A DNA stretch of 64,000 nucleotides from Brachypodium distachyon (GCF_000005505.3 NC_016134.3:7918624-7982623); one strand, 5' to 3'; counted from the first letter of the stretch, positions 1 to 12,959 are shown. Translations and numbers: made by a program. The notes: generated from the sequence alone by a model not told the origin.

Positions 1-898
1 GAAGGCCTACCCGGGGTCAGATTGGCCCATGGCTTATTCTCCCTGTAATTTCACGGGGATCCCGGAGGGGTCTTGGACGACCAAACGAGCCTTCCAGGTT
101 CTTCCGTTCCATAAACAATTTACAGGCAACATCTTTGGTTCCTCGTCCCCCATACGGCGCCGGCGCAGCCTCCGTTGGCCTATCTGCTCCCGTCAGGTGA
201 CATCCCTCGCTCCCATCTGGCTCTCCTCTTTCCCATCCCGCTGTTAGATCTGCGGGCCGAGTCGATCCCATCACAAATTCCGGTGCGGTTGCCGGGAAAT
301 TAGGATTTGGACGACCGCCTTCAGGAGTTACAGAAAGATTAGTTTTGGTGTGTCCTTGGTTCCCCTGCTCAGATCTGCGTTATTTATGTCGGGATGCGCC
401 GGTTTCGGCTCAAATCGGGACGGGTTTGTGGATTCCGTTTTTCGGAGTGTGATTTTGGAATGATTGGGAAGACTATTGGCTTCCGGATATGTTCGCTGTG
501 AGATGGTAGAATTTACTCTCTCCCTTTTTATTCCTGAGCAGTTAAATTATGCGATTGTGGTTTGTATGAGTGGCAAGACCAGCAGAAGTTCTATGTTGTA
601 AGCATTGGTTGTAGCTCTGTTGACGAGAAAGTAAGGTGGTTATGTTTCGAAAAGAACTTTCTAAACCATGAACGCTAATATCCAGGAAGACATTTGCAGT
701 CATATGAAATTCTAAAACCAATCTTTGATATGTCTGACATTTCAAAGTAGGTGGGGATCTGGTTGATGGAAACTGTAGTCTGCCTTTCTAACTTGCTCAT
801 CAATTTGATTGTACAACAAATTTTGTATTACAAGGTGTGATGTTAGTTCTAAACTTGTAATAAGCCACATTCACCTAATGTTTTGTCTGATTTTACAG
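1..898 (+). promoter_or_regulatory. Upstream region and probable 5' leader with intron of the PP2A-A gene
   Basis: This stretch has no convincing coding sequence. The first coding exon of the PP2A-A gene follows an intron acceptor (TTTTACAG) at 897-898, so at least one non-coding leader exon must lie upstream. The first 250 bases are GC- and pyrimidine-rich and fit a leader exon; CAG|GTGACA near 194-200 is one possible donor. The transcription start and TATA box cannot be fixed from sequence alone. Confidence 0.5.
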
Positions 899-918
899 TT
901 GTATTCTTGAAAAGCTTG

Positions 919-3900
919 ATGGCTATGGTCGATGAGCCTCTGTATCCAATTGCTGTACTGATAGATGAGCTTAAAAATGAAGATATTCAATTGCGACTGA
1001 ACTCCATCAGAAGACTTTCCACAATTGCACGGGCACTTGGGGAAGAAAGAACCAGGAAGGAACTGATTCCTTTTCTCAGTGAAAACAATGATGATGAAGA
1101 TGAAGTGCTTCTTGCAATGGCAGAAGAATTGGGCGTGTTCATTCCTTATGTCGGGGGTGTAGAACATGCTCATGTTTTGCTCCCACCATTGGAGACACTG
1201 TCTACGGTGGAGGAAACTTGTGTCCGAGACAAAGCAGTCGAGTCGCTGTGCCGTATTGGTGCACAGATGAAGGAAAATGACATTGTTGACTTCTTTATCC
1301 AAGTTGTAAAGGTAAGCCATTTGTAAGCAGTGCAAAGTTTTATGAAGTATGCATTTTTGCCAGTAGTATGGTTATCTTCTTTTCTGTGGGTGTGTTTCTT
1401 GTCCTCATCATTATATTTTCTTTTGTAGGATATACATTTGCATGCCATTTCTATTTATTGGGTTCTCAATTAACTATGTTTTGTAGTGTCGAACCAACAC
1501 CATGCAATTGTTCACTAGAAATAATGCTATGCTCATCTGAATATAGTAAATATAGTAACATACTCCTTTACTCTTTTCAGAGGCTAGCATCTGGTGAATG
1601 GTTTACAGCTCGGGTATCATCATGTGGTCTTTTCCATATAGCGTATCCAAGTGCCACTGATCCGTTGAAAGCAGAACTTAGGACCATTTATGGCCAGTTA
1701 TGTCAAGATGACATGCCTATGGTCAGAAGGGCAGCTGCATCAAATCTTGGGAAGTTTGCTGCGACAGTTGAACAGAGCCATTTGAAGACAGAAATCATGT
1801 CGATATTTGATGATTTAACCCAAGATGGTACTTTCTTTTGCAACTTTGACATACTATTTAATGGAACAGTTGTTATGTATCAATCCCTGTTTGAACTGTT
1901 CAAAAAGTGGAATAAATACATATACATTGCTGATTTTGCTATCACACAATTATTTTTTGCCTTGTGTTTGTAACCACGGTATGTCTCATCAAAGGGTTCT
2001 GTGTAAGAGATCGATCCAATTAACCAGTAACTTTAGCCATTTAAGTGAACTTTAGAATTACCAATCTAGATACAATCTTTAACATGGGAAAAAATAATTT
2101 AAAATGAAACCATCTTGTGTTGATTAAACTAAGTGCAATGGTTATATTGTATAAATGTGGTGCCCCTTTACATATGGCTTTAAACTTGCTTCTCAGTGCT
2201 TACTTGGCGTAGTTATTATCCACTGCATGGGGCCTATTTCCAACTTCAATGCAGATATTAATTTTTTTTATTAGTACCATGAAGTAGGTTGCCAGTTTCT
2301 GGTGTGACTTATGGTGAAGTCCTCCAATTTCTCCTTATAACTGGTTATTTATACAGGATTATAGTATTAAGTAGTAACAGATGGCAGTGTAGTGACCTCC
2401 TCCACCCCATATATATGCTTCAAGATATTGAAATGAACTCTTAAAACTTGCAGCCCATTTTTTTATGCTTAAATGTACAAAAGTCAATATATATGCCCTA
2501 AATGGACTCCTGGTTTTTTTTGTCCAACATTAACCAATTGAGAGTTGCATATATTGCCATATCGATGTTTTTCTCATTATAAGCATATTGATAACATATT
2601 TTCTAACAGTGTTGCTGGACTTCATTTTTCAGATCAAGATTCAGTACGTTTATTAGCTGTTGAAGGCTGTGCTGCTCTTGGAAAATTGTTGGAACCCCAA
2701 GATTGTGTAGGACATATCCTTCCAGTCATTGTCAGTTTCTCCCAGGTACGATACCTCCATCTCTATAAGTGTTATAGGTTAATGGGATATAATTTTGTGA
2801 ATGTTAGAGGTTCGTGGTTACTTAGAATTGCTTCTTGAACTCCTTTACCAGGATAAATCTTGGCGTGTTCGTTATATGGTTGCCAATCAATTGTATGAGC
2901 TCTGCGAGGCTGTTGGCCCTGAGCCTACTAGGTTAGTACTCTTTAAACAATTGCAGCATACTTGTCTTTCATATCTGTAAAGGGTACTTAGACATACATG
3001 GGGCAGAGTCTTATGTCTATGTCAATACATATATTTGACATGATTGATTCATACTTCTTCATATATTTGGTGACAGAACGGACCTGGTGCCTGCATATGT
3101 CCGCCTTCTTCGTGATAATGAGGCTGAAGTGCGGATAGCAGCTGCCGGAAAAGTTACTAAGTTCTGTAGGATATTAAGTCCGCAGCTTGCAATTCAGCAC
3201 ATTCTTCCATGTGTCAAGGTGGGGAGGGCAGAGCAGTTATTGAACATCATTTGTGTTTTGCTGCTGTTATCGCCAACAGGTTAACTCTTGCTTATTCCAT
3301 CTGCAGGAACTATCATCGGATTCGTCTCAGCATGTTCGCTCAGCTTTGGCTTCAGTCATTATGGGAATGGCCCCTGTTTTGGGGAAGGTACGAGCAATGA
3401 TGCAACCATATTTTTCATGAATTACTTTCAGTGTTGAAACATGTTTACAGAAACAAGTTAATTTTCTTTACACTCTAGTGAATATATGTGGTGGGTTTCA
3501 GCAGCTTTAGTCCTATGATTTTTTCACAACATACCATAAATATTTGTGTTCATTATCTTAATTTATACTAAAACATCAGTGGGACTTGATGCTTAATAAC
3601 TTAAAATTTTCTACTAGACTCATCATGTCATCTTGAACAATGTAGAGGGTGGGGTTCCTGTGAGATTTGGATTTTTTTTTTGTGTTCCATATGAAGTTGT
3701 CCATTTACCAGTTGCTGTAGATATTTTGAGATGATGATATGTTGGACCCAGCATGCAACTGTTTTTCCTTCAATTTGCACTTCTCGCTACAAATCCATTT
3801 TATTGTTTCATATAGCTGTGTGATACCGATACTGCAATTATCTGTTGACATTAGCTTCTGGCCTTATTGCAATTTCTATAAGCAGTTAAGTTCAATTGAA

Positions 3901-6622
3901 AACCTGATGAGCTTGACTTGTTGCTTTCTACAGGATGCTACCATTGAACAACTTCTTCCTATTTTTCTTTCTTTGCTGAAGGATGAATTTCCTGATGTTC
4001 GACTCAACATAATTAGTAAACTCGATCAAGTCAATCAGGTCAGTGCTAGTTTTTGTTGTTTTGTTTTGCCTTCTCTCCCAGTTACTTGATCAAGTAAACT
4101 AACCAGCAGTGTAAGTTGGTTGGATTTTACCACTTTCCTTTTCCACAAATACGAGGGCTCTGTCCAAGAAATTAACTACCAATTAAGTGGGATTAGTCTG
4201 TGTTGTTCCACTTGCCCTAGGCCTTTACCTTTACTACTACTGGTCTAAACACTTCAGAATGGAACAAATACGCCCTCCGTTCCTGAATACATGTCATTCA
4301 GGCATTCGATTTTTTTTCTTAGATACATATCATTCTACCTTCTCGAGATAATTTTACACCGATTTCCCCCTTGAATGTCCCTACCTTTGGCTATTCTGAT
4401 GCCACTTATTAATATGGACTGAAGTAACACACAACCTTTAAAGGTATTTAGTGGCATATAATACTATTACAGTCTTTTTAGCTGCCTCTTGATTGATTTG
4501 TATTTTCTAAAACACCATGCATTCAGAAGTGTAAGAATAACAACTATCCCCATCCTTTAAGTTGGTTTCTCCTAGCGACTGACCCTATTACGATGTTTCA
4601 GGTCATTGGAATTGATTTGCTGTCTCAATCTCTATTGCCGGCCATTGTAGAACTTGCAGAGGATAGGCATTGGAGAGTGCGCCTTGCAATAATTGAGTAC
4701 ATCCCTCTGCTGGCCAGTCAGTTAGGTGTTGGGTTTTTTGATGACAAGCTGGGGGCACTTTGTATGCAATGGTTGGAAGATAAGGTATGTGCAATTATTA
4801 TGAGATCCAAGTTCTTTGGTGGGAAATCAGTATTTGGCCATATCATCTCAAACATCCTATTCCGGCCATGAAGTTCAGATAGGAACTGGATAATAAGCAG
4901 CTCCCATGTACATATTTTTCCCATTTACCAGGAATACAATGAACCTAATATTCAGTTTTGGTGAAAGCTCGATACATGTCATTCCTTGCTTCACATTTGT
5001 GCCCTATGCTTTAGTTGGCTTGCGTATTCTCTCTGGTTAAGGTTGATACTGTAATAAAGAAAAGGCTGCCACTATTATTCTCAAATAGCAGTATGCCTAG
5101 TTTATAGGCACTTAATATTTTATTGAGCAACTGTAATACCAGTTGTTGCTCAAAATGAAATAAGTCTATTTTACCCCCCTGAACTTATCGCGAAGTCCAA
5201 AAAACACCCTGAACTCTAAAACCGGGCATTTTAGTCCCCTGAACTTCCAAAACCGGTCACCCAAGCCCCCTCTGCCATGTATCTGGCTGTTTTGCTGTGT
5301 TGAAGGTGGGTTTGACCTGTCGACTGCCACGCTGGCAAGTCGTCCATGTATCCCCTCCCCGAGCCTGACTCCTCTCTTGCTCTTAGCATGCGGGCGGCGC
5401 CGGCACCGGCGGCCAGCGGAGATGCCGTCGTCCAAGCTGACCATGTGCTCCCTTCCTCTGGCGGCTGCTTCCAGGACTTCCCCTTTTCGCAGACCGGACC
5501 TCGCTCCTCCTCCACCACACGCCTGCCTCCTCCTCCCACGCAGTCGTCTCCTCCTCGCTCTACATCCCTGCAGCTCTGCGCAGGCGGAGGAGCAGGTGCC
5601 AACCCCGCTCGCGTCCGCGGCCATCAGGGCGGGCGCCACGGCGAGGGCCTTCACCTACACGGGCTGTTCCTGATCGATGTCGTCAAGACCCGCCTCTAGG
5701 CCGGTGCCGCCTCCAGCGGCTCGTGGCAGATCTTCCTCGAGAGGGGGAGCAGAGGGCGAGCGAGAGGGAGGAGCAGAGGGGGCTGCGCGAAAGGCAGTAG
5801 CTGTGGCGGCGCCAGAGGAGGAGCAGAGCGGCACGCGAGAGGGAGGCGCAGAGGGGGGCGCGCGTGAGAGAAGGGGAGGGTGGCTCAGGAGAGAGAAGAG
5901 GAAGGAGAGGAAGAAGATGCTGGGTCAAATGGGTCAAAACCACCTTCAACACAGCAAAACAGCCTCAAACAGGCAGAGGGGGGTTGGGTGCATGGTTTTG
6001 AAAGTTCAAGGGGGTTAAATACCCGGTCTCAGAGTTTAGGGTGTTTTTTGGACTTTGCGATAAGTTCAGGGGGGTAAAATGGACTTATTTCGCTCAAAAT
6101 TGATGTAGGAGCTGCATTATTTTCACAAAAAAACTTATTCCACAGTTCTAATGAAATTTCACTGCTATTATTGTATTGGTTAACCAGAGTATGGATTTCA
6201 GGTTTTCTCTATAAGAGAAGCTGCTGCAAACAACTTGAAGCGCCTGGCGGAGGAGTTTGGTCCAGATTGGGCAATGCAGTATATAATCCCTCAGGTTCTT
6301 TATCTACTATATAAATATAAACACTAAAGACATTATTTTGCATCTACTAAAGCCAGTGAAAATGACAGTTTATCAGTGGACAATGATGGTTTCTGGTAAT
6401 TGGCAATGCAGTCAGGATAGTTTGAATCATTGCCTATTGATTTATACTAATAATACTTGCATTAGACATGTCGTGTTTCAGACCCTGGATAGAAAATGTG
6501 TAGGTGAAGAAATACACATTATCATTTGAGTAAATTGAACCCATAATCCTTGAACATGTTTGGTCCGGTTAACTAGGTAGTAACAATGCATAAAATTTTT
6601 ATCTACCAAAACCTGTATCACT

Positions 6623-6657
<35 letters not shown>

Positions 6658-8371
6658 TTTTTAGTCCAAAACATCCCAGTGTGGCACAATCTATCCACTT
6701 GACATTAATGTGGCAAGAGGCAACAAGCCATAGAAAAAGGTCTCCTTGTATGTCCATCTCTAGTCCTGCTTGCCTGAGCTCACTACCTTCACCTATTGCA
6801 GTTGCTTGCTTGCCTGCCATCCCGTCCTCCACCTCAGGGTCAGGGGGCTGCTTGCACACAACTGGCTGGTCCGCCTCCATGGCTCCACTTCGACTTCCTG
6901 CTACTGACTGCTCGAGCCTGATTAGGCATGCTCCAACTTGTGCCGGCACACCTTGACATTGGATCCAAGAACTCCCAAGACTGAAGCCAAGCCTGAGCCC
7001 ACACAATGGATTTGCCCAACCCACTTTTGCAGTTTTATCCTTTGGCACATCGAAGTGGAGAAATTCTTTTCTATTAAATAGATCTCTTAGGCTGAGCACT
7101 CAATTTCCAGCCGCTATGTCCACTTCGATGTGCCAGCAGCTATCTTGAGCTTAGAGTACCAGACCATGCTATCATGAGCTTAGAGTACCAGACCATGCTC
7201 TTCTCCTAGAGAACAAAGCTATCAACCTCGGCATGACACTAGATTGGTATATGGTGCTTTCAGCAGTATCATGTACCCCGCAAGCTCGAAAGGGGGATGC
7301 CGTAGTGGGTGTCTTTTAGTTGCTGGAAGGTGGTCTTGCGTAGCAGCACTGTGAGAGGGCACATGACCTTTCAGATGCTGCTGCAGGTGGTCTTGGTTGA
7401 ACATTGGTGATGTTGGAGATGGGATCAACGTACCAATGTTGACTAGGCTTGTGTTCAGCCACTCTAGGAGTCCACTGTTGGGTTGGGTGCGGCAGCGATT
7501 GGTGATATTAGGAGATATATTACACCGACTATGGGCCCAATCATAAAAAAACAATTTTACTACATTGCAATGAAGTGGGCATGTTGTGCCATGTTGTGCC
7601 GCGTGGCAGCGTTTTGCACTTAAGCTATGTTGGTTCATACTAGCTTGCTGTGGATGTACAATTCCTGAAGTTAACTTGCACATGATATGACTTACTGAAG
7701 GTACATATTGAAACAAATTACCATAGCTATGTTGGTTGAATTTCTTTGGTAGAATTTAGTGGTGTGGTAGTATGTACAATATCTCTTGTGATGTCATGTT
7801 AATTTCTATTTTTTTTAAGTGGAAAAGGCTGGCTTCATTAACGAGTAACAATGTTAAGAGGTACAAGTTATATTTTCTAGGTGCTGGAGAAGATAAACAA
7901 CCCACATTATCTGTATCGCATGACCATCCTGCAAGCTATCTCATTGCTAGCCCCTGTCATGGGTGCAGAAATAACATGCCAAAAGCTGCTCCCAATCGTC
8001 ATAAATTCCTCAAAGGACAGGTGAGTGACATAACTTATCACTGAAACTTATCTCTTCAGGAGATCTCTTGATGTATTTCTTAATTTTAGAGTGCCGAACA
8101 TCAAGTTCAATGTTGCAAAGGTTCTGCAGTCGCTTGTACCAATCATTGATCAATCTGTGAGTTCTTCAGTTCTTTCTGTGTACTCATATTTTTCTAGTCC
8201 TATAGTTTAGTTATGGGGTTTTGGGGAATATCATGAATACTAACTTTGTAGGTTGCCGAGAAGACTGTGAAACCATGCCTTGTCGAGCTTAGCGAGGACC
8301 CTGATGTCGATGTAAGATACTACGCAAACCAGGCCCTTCAGGCATGTGATCAAATCATGATGTCAAGCTAA
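919..8371 (+). CDS. PP2AA: Protein phosphatase 2A 65-kDa scaffold subunit A, 587 aa, 12 coding exons
   Basis: This gene encodes the HEAT-repeat scaffold (A/PR65) that holds the catalytic C and regulatory B subunits of PP2A; plant members act in auxin, ethylene and ABA signalling. Coding exons are 919-1311, 1581-1827, 2633-2745, 2852-2931, 3077-3218, 3307-3387, 3934-4038, 4602-4784, 6202-6294, 7881-8020, 8090-8156 and 8252-8371. All junctions are GT-AG and in phase. They sum to 1764 nt, giving 587 aa, the normal family length. The protein starts [12 protein letters not shown] and ends [12 protein letters not shown] units run throughout (for example [28 protein letters not shown]). The exon opens at 899, and ATG 919 is chosen by family N-terminus. 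Intron 8 (4785-6201) carries a transposon and intron 9 (6295-7880) carries other insertions. No broken residues were seen. Confidence 0.97.
4269..4345. repeat. Stowaway-like MITE remnant in PP2A-A intron 7
   Basis: The text CGCCCTCCGTTCCTGAATAC followed by a pair of short half-repeats (ATACATGTCATTC and ATACATATCATTC) resembles one end of a Stowaway MITE. No matching opposite end or TA duplication is clear, so it is probably decayed. Confidence 0.35.
5157..6091. mobile_element. Mutator-like element (Pack-MULE candidate) in PP2A-A intron 8
   Basis: A 935-bp unit has terminal inverted repeats of about 161 bp (5157-5317 and 5931-6091), both starting GAAATAAGTC. It is flanked by a perfect 9-bp direct repeat GCTCAAAAT at 5148-5156 and 6092-6100, the duplication size of Mutator-family elements. 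The inside (about 5320-5930) is strongly GC-rich, unlike the AT-rich host intron. It carries no transposase, so the element is non-autonomous. GC-rich captured interiors are typical of grass Pack-MULEs, but I could not name a parent gene. It lies wholly inside the intron and does not touch the splice sites. Confidence 0.9.
6625..7240 (-). repeat. Unclassified insertion bounded by a 30-T run, PP2A-A intron 9
   Basis: A run of 30 T (6625-6654) is followed by about 550 bp of composition unlike the surrounding intron. A T run at the left fits the poly(A) tail of a minus-strand retroposed sequence, but no family was recognised. A short tandem duplication (GAGCTTAGAGTACCAGACCA twice) lies at 7148-7200. 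The long minus-strand frame here (6653-7099) looks like no known protein. Confidence 0.35.
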
Positions 8372-9400
8372 CTGGCTACTGTCCTGTTGTGAAGTTATTA
8401 CTTTCTTAGTCCTGTTATGGAGTACATGTAGTTTGTCCTCTAGATTGGAGATCTTTCTAGTCACAGTATCTGACCTATGCTACCATGCTGATAATGGATT
8501 ACTCTCTTCTATTTATTTTATTAATACTGTACTTTTGTGTATTTATTTACGAGGTTGTTTGGACGTTGTTTCTGTCCAAGGATGTTATGTACCTCATGTG
8601 ATCTTACTGAATGCTTCCATTGCCTGTTGAGTTGGGCGACTCCCTTTCAATTCGCAGAGTTAATGTTTTTTGCAAGTTTTTCAAATCTTCCTGACAAAAG
8701 CACCGGGGCTGAATGGTTTACCGGCCATTGTTTCCAGTGAAACTGGGATATTTGTGGTGATGATTTGGTCATGGTGGTTTCGTGATTGATTCGAGGAGAA
8801 GATTCTCCCAATTTTTTGATTGGTGCGTCCATTGTTCTAATCCATAAGGTAAATAATGCAACGTCTCTCGGACAGTTTTGACCAATTAGTTTGTGCAATT
8901 GGTTAAAACTTATTCATCCAGATATTATTGAGCAGTTGGCGTTCTTTCTTGAGAGCCGGCGGTCTTGACAGGCAAATAACTGACAATATTATAACTGCAT
9001 ATGTGCACATAAATGGATTTTATGAAGCGACCTTGTAGCAAGAAGAACGGTTATTGTGCTCTAAAGCTCGATACGATGAAGACCTATTATGACCGGGTAG
9101 AATGGATTTATTTACATGCAATCATGATCAAGCTGGTCATTAACAAGAGTTCTACAGATGCGATACTGATGGGGTCTAAACAATCTCCTTTTCTGTTTTA
9201 ATGGAGGCAAGCAACAGGAGTAAAAACCCACCCGTGGAATCACACATGATGATCCTATCTCCCCGCATCTCCTTTTGGTTGCACCGGAGAGTCTCTCTTG
9301 TGTCTGTTTTGAGTTAGAAGTATTTATCTATGCAATTACAGTTGGTGGTGATAGAGCGGTTGGACGGACTGTCTGTACCCCTTCGTCTTCCAAAATGTTT
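8372..9400. other. PP2A-A 3' region and intergenic DNA
   Basis: The 3' untranslated region of PP2A-A begins here. No further gene, repeat pair or RNA was recognised up to the GC-rich stretch near 9.4 kb. Confidence 0.4.
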
Positions 9401-9609
9401 TTTCTTCTTCTCACCCCACCAGCCTCTCCGCGCCTCGTCTCTGAGGACCTCGGCTCCACCGGCGGCCTTCTCTCCGCGACGCCTCCTGCCGGGTTCCTTG
9501 GACAACTTCCCGTTCTCCCCACTCGCTGACCATCTTGCTTCACCGCCCATGCTCACCTCGGCCTTCGCCTCCTCACCACTCTTCGCAACCACTCCGTACA
9601 TCCATCGAC

Positions 9610-10184
9610 GATGCCCCTCGCCACCCCGCTCCTCGGCTACCTCCTAGCCATGCGACGTGCATGCGCCGCCGCCTCCGAGCTCCGCTGGCCCTGCAGCCCC
9701 AACTCCCTGCGCCCCCCCGACGGCGCCACCTACGACATCTCATTCGAGGTGTTCAGGCTCGAGTACCCAAGATCCTACCGTTAGCCATATAATCTGATAA
9801 CCGATAGTAGTTTAGAAACCTTTGGCCAGTCAAGTTGAATAGCTAACGGCCACACAAAAACTATCAGGTATGACTAAAACCGTCGGCTATAAAAATCTAT
9901 ATAACCGTGTGGTGAAATCGAACAGTCGGCCATCATGATAATTACCAACGGTCTGTCAGCAATTTAAAGAAACCGCCGGCTTATCTTTGATTTCTAGTAG
10001 TGAGAGTGCGCTCGTCGTGCTCCGGGAGATGGCGGCGAACAGGGCTTGGCCCTCGGAGAAGATGTGGGATGCGATGAGGGACGTGATGCTGCAAGATGCG
10101 AGGATCGATGAGGCACGGGCCCTGGATGACGCCATGCCGCTGCCGAAGCTGGTCGACAAGCTTCTCGTGCAGTGGGAAGACTGA
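9610..10184 (+). pseudogene. Broken pentatricopeptide-repeat (PPR) gene fragment
   Basis: Two pieces look like the tail of a PPR protein. The first (9610-9783) reads MPLATPLLGYLL and later PPDGATYDISFEVF, the spacing of a PPR helix pair. The second (about 9985-10184) reads LREMAANRAWPSEKMWDAM and ends VDKLLVQWED then a stop, like the last PPR plus tail. About 200 bp (9784-9985) of AT-rich DNA with partial inverted motifs (CCGTTAGCC, GGCTAACGG-like) separates them and introduces stops, so it looks like an insertion. GC-rich DNA just upstream (9414-9600) may be decayed N-terminal sequence. PPR proteins normally bind organelle RNA; this copy is too short to be functional. Confidence 0.45.
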
Positions 10185-10393
10185 CTGACTATTTGAGATG
10201 TCGAAGATTGTTGCTTCCCTGCTTCGGATCATACAAGAGGTAAGATTGTTCTTTTTCTGGAGTTTGCCCTTTGGTCTGTTTGACTGTTCGCTAAGTATGC
10301 AGTTTAGATGCAGTGAGACTGACAAGATAGCATTAATCTGAGATACACTCATATATCTTGTGATTGAGAGTAGCACTTGTCAAATGGTGATTA

Positions 10394-10747
10394 GGAGGAA
10401 TGCCGGTCTCTTCTAGCGTCAGGAGGATGATAGTATAGTGGGTAATATGTGGAGTAGGCGTGAGTAATCTTCTTGTAACCATACCCAATGGGCTTTGTAA
10501 CTGCTCTAGAGTACTCTTTCAATATATGATACATCCGCTTGGAGGACGACGCCATAGCATCGGCATGTACTCCTAATTGAGCCCGGCACTTGTCTTTGGA
10601 GGAGTGCCGGGCTCTTCTAGCGTCAGGAGGATGATAGTATAATGGGTAATATGTGGAGTAGGCGTGAGTAATCTTCTTGTAACCACACCCAATGGGCTCT
10701 GTAACTGCTCTACAGTACTCCTTCAATATATGATACATCCGCTTGGA
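10394..10747. repeat. Two direct repeats of 150 bp, 204-bp spacing
   Basis: Copies 10394-10543 and 10598-10747 match closely. They share CTTCTAGCGTCAGGAGGATG, GTAGGCGTGAGTAATCTTCT and CAATATATGATACATCCGCT, and differ at a few bases. A 54-bp spacer separates them. The type is unknown; they could be duplicated 3' ends of a retroposon. Confidence 0.8.
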
Positions 10748-11454
10748 TGTATTCTAGGAAAAAAATAGGACAAACATGGCAAGTGTTTTGTGACAATACT
10801 TAAAAAGATTGATTTATTCTTGGTGCCACTCCCACAGTTGATATCTGCGTGCTCACGGTTTTGATTTATTCGGATGTGCCCGGCTAACATAACTTTTTGA
10901 GGAGAGAAAAGACAACTCCTCTAGGATGACAGAAAGAACCGTGTGCAATGCCTGGTTTGTTTACCAAAATACGTAAGTAATTATCACCCAATCTATTGGT
11001 TAATAGAATATCCGGATTTTTATTCAAGGACGATAGTCGAGAAAATTGCATGACAAAAGAAAAGAAAAACATAGTGATGCATAGGAGGAAGCGGCAAAAT
11101 CGTGGCTGACATGACATAATTCTCTTTCAATGACCACTGTGCCTTGTTTGTTGTGTTCATGACAATTTTTTTTTGTTCCGTAGCAATGCACGGACATCTT
11201 ACTAGTTTGATGATAATTTTCGAGGGGTGCATTATTCGGGACACGATAGAGACCTACTGCCAAGCTTCTGGGCAGTGGGAGAATCTTGCACAGTCATCAA
11301 TTTTTTCCTGGAAGGAAGATCCCCGGCGTGACTGGTAAGGAAATTATACAGATCCTCGAGGTGTCAATTGAGTCTCTCACAAAACGCTATGTTGGTTTGT
11401 CTTCGGATGTTGGGAAATAAAAAAACGGCTCGTTCTAATATTTAAAACACTTTG

Positions 11455-11690
11455 AAAGAGGGTTCAAGGATGGATGGAAAAAATGTTTATCGGCAGGAGG
11501 AAAAGAAGTGTTAATCAAATCTGTTGTTCAAGCTATCCCACTCTTTGTCTTGCGTCAAACTGTCAAGGGGATTGTTCAGTCGTATCAATGCCCTCATCCA
11601 GAAATTTTTGTGGGGAGTAAGCAGGGCGAGAGGTGTTGATGGCACCAATCTGTATTGGGTATCTTTGTTGGGACTTCAAACGTAGAGTGA
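11455..11690 (+). mobile_element. L1-type LINE fragment (end of the reverse-transcriptase region)
   Basis: The plus strand encodes, with frameshifts, the conserved block that follows the RT domain in plant LINEs: WKKCLSAGGKEVLIKSVVQAIP, then a degraded KFLWGSKQG-like stretch. Both ends are missing and the reading frame is broken. Confidence 0.7.
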
Positions 11691-11906
11691 TGTAGCAAGT
11701 GTTTTTTCTTCACAAGGGTAACTCAGGGTTTATTTAAATATTTAGCTCTTCGGGGATGTGTGAAAATCAAACTTCGCATTCCCAGGTCAAGTCAATGATC
11801 TGCAAAACAAATAAAACTATTTTGTGCCCCCAGTAAGATATCAAGTGGTTGTCATTCACAATGATATAAGGCAAAAGAAATATAAAGTAAAATATAAAAG
11901 TAATCT

Positions 11907-12180
11907 CACTACTACAGAATTTGTTACTCCCACTGACGCTGGACTAAAACGCGTCAGACCAGTTACCCTCCTCTGATACGCCTTATAAAGAATGTCAAAG
12001 GTAGCAACAGGGAGACCGCGTCAACAACATATTTCTGACACACTCGCACAAAAAGCGTAAGATACAACTCTGACATGTAGTTGTCCTAGAAGCGTCAGAG
12101 AAGAATCTAACTTATCTGACACTTTTCTCCACGAACGCGTCAATGGTGTGCATGGGGTGATCTCTGACACTTTTGTAGAG
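11907..12180 (+). mobile_element. CACTA (En/Spm) transposon terminus with subterminal repeats
   Basis: CACTACTACAGAA at 11907-11919 is a canonical CACTA terminal inverted repeat. It is followed by about ten short copies, in both orientations, of a subterminal motif around GCGTCAGA / TCTGACGC. The element extends to the right. No intact partner TIR was found, but a similar motif block lies at 34050-34210. Confidence 0.75.
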
Positions 12181-12325
12181 CATATATTGATTGATCATAA
12201 GAGCGATCAAATTTTGATTACAAAACACGTCCGCACAAATAAAAGAAACAAAGAACTAATATAGCTAGCTAGTAATTAGTATATACAAAAGCTAAATAGC
12301 TTGATATCTAAACAATGCCGGCGCG

Positions 12326-12547
12326 TTATGCATCATCGTCGTCGTCGTTGGAATCCTCCGCGCCGTCGTCTTCGGCGGTGTGCATGGCATCAACGGCAGC
12401 CCAGTCCTCCCTGACGGCCGTCCTCCCTTGCTCCTCTACTCGAGTGCAGGAGCGCGGTCTGGAGTTCCCACTCCTCCCGTGTCTTTGCTGCCTCCAGGCC
12501 GCACTCAATGGCGTAAGCTTCCGTCTAGGAAGCCCGCCTCGCGGCAA
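12326..12547 (-). pseudogene. Possible 3' end of a CACTA-encoded gene
   Basis: A minus-strand frame ends in an acidic tail (AEDDGAEDSNDDDDDA then stop) about 420 bp inside the CACTA terminus. Genes of CACTA elements commonly end near one TIR with acidic low-complexity tails. No transposase domain is visible, so the assignment rests on position and composition. Confidence 0.3.
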
Positions 12548-12959
12548 TCATTTGCCGTCGGTCGGCTGCATGAGCACGTTGCTCGCAAGACGACAGGATC
12601 AGCGACACCTGAGCTACACCTCTCTTATAAAACCAAGTTTTTACTCTCATTCTCTGTTATTGATGGTAAGCATCTGATATATGCATCCTTCAAAGAAGGA
12701 TTATCTCTCTCTACTTGAGTCAAATTCTATGATAAGACAAAACTTTAGGAGCTTGCATCTCGCATATTGCATTTAATTGTTTCATTGTTCATTTATCATT
12801 TAAAAATTAGTGTGCATGATATGTTATGACTTCATATGCTTAGTCAGTATTATTGAATGCTTTACATGAGATTGTTTACTTAAAACATTACTTTACTTTG
12901 AGTAACAACCATATCACTAAGCTCTGCAACTTAAATGCAATAAACACAAGTCCATGTTT

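Noticed and set aside
871..1335. A 154-aa minus-strand frame at the start of PP2A-A
   Set aside because: It lies antisense to a well-conserved PP2A exon and has no features of its own.
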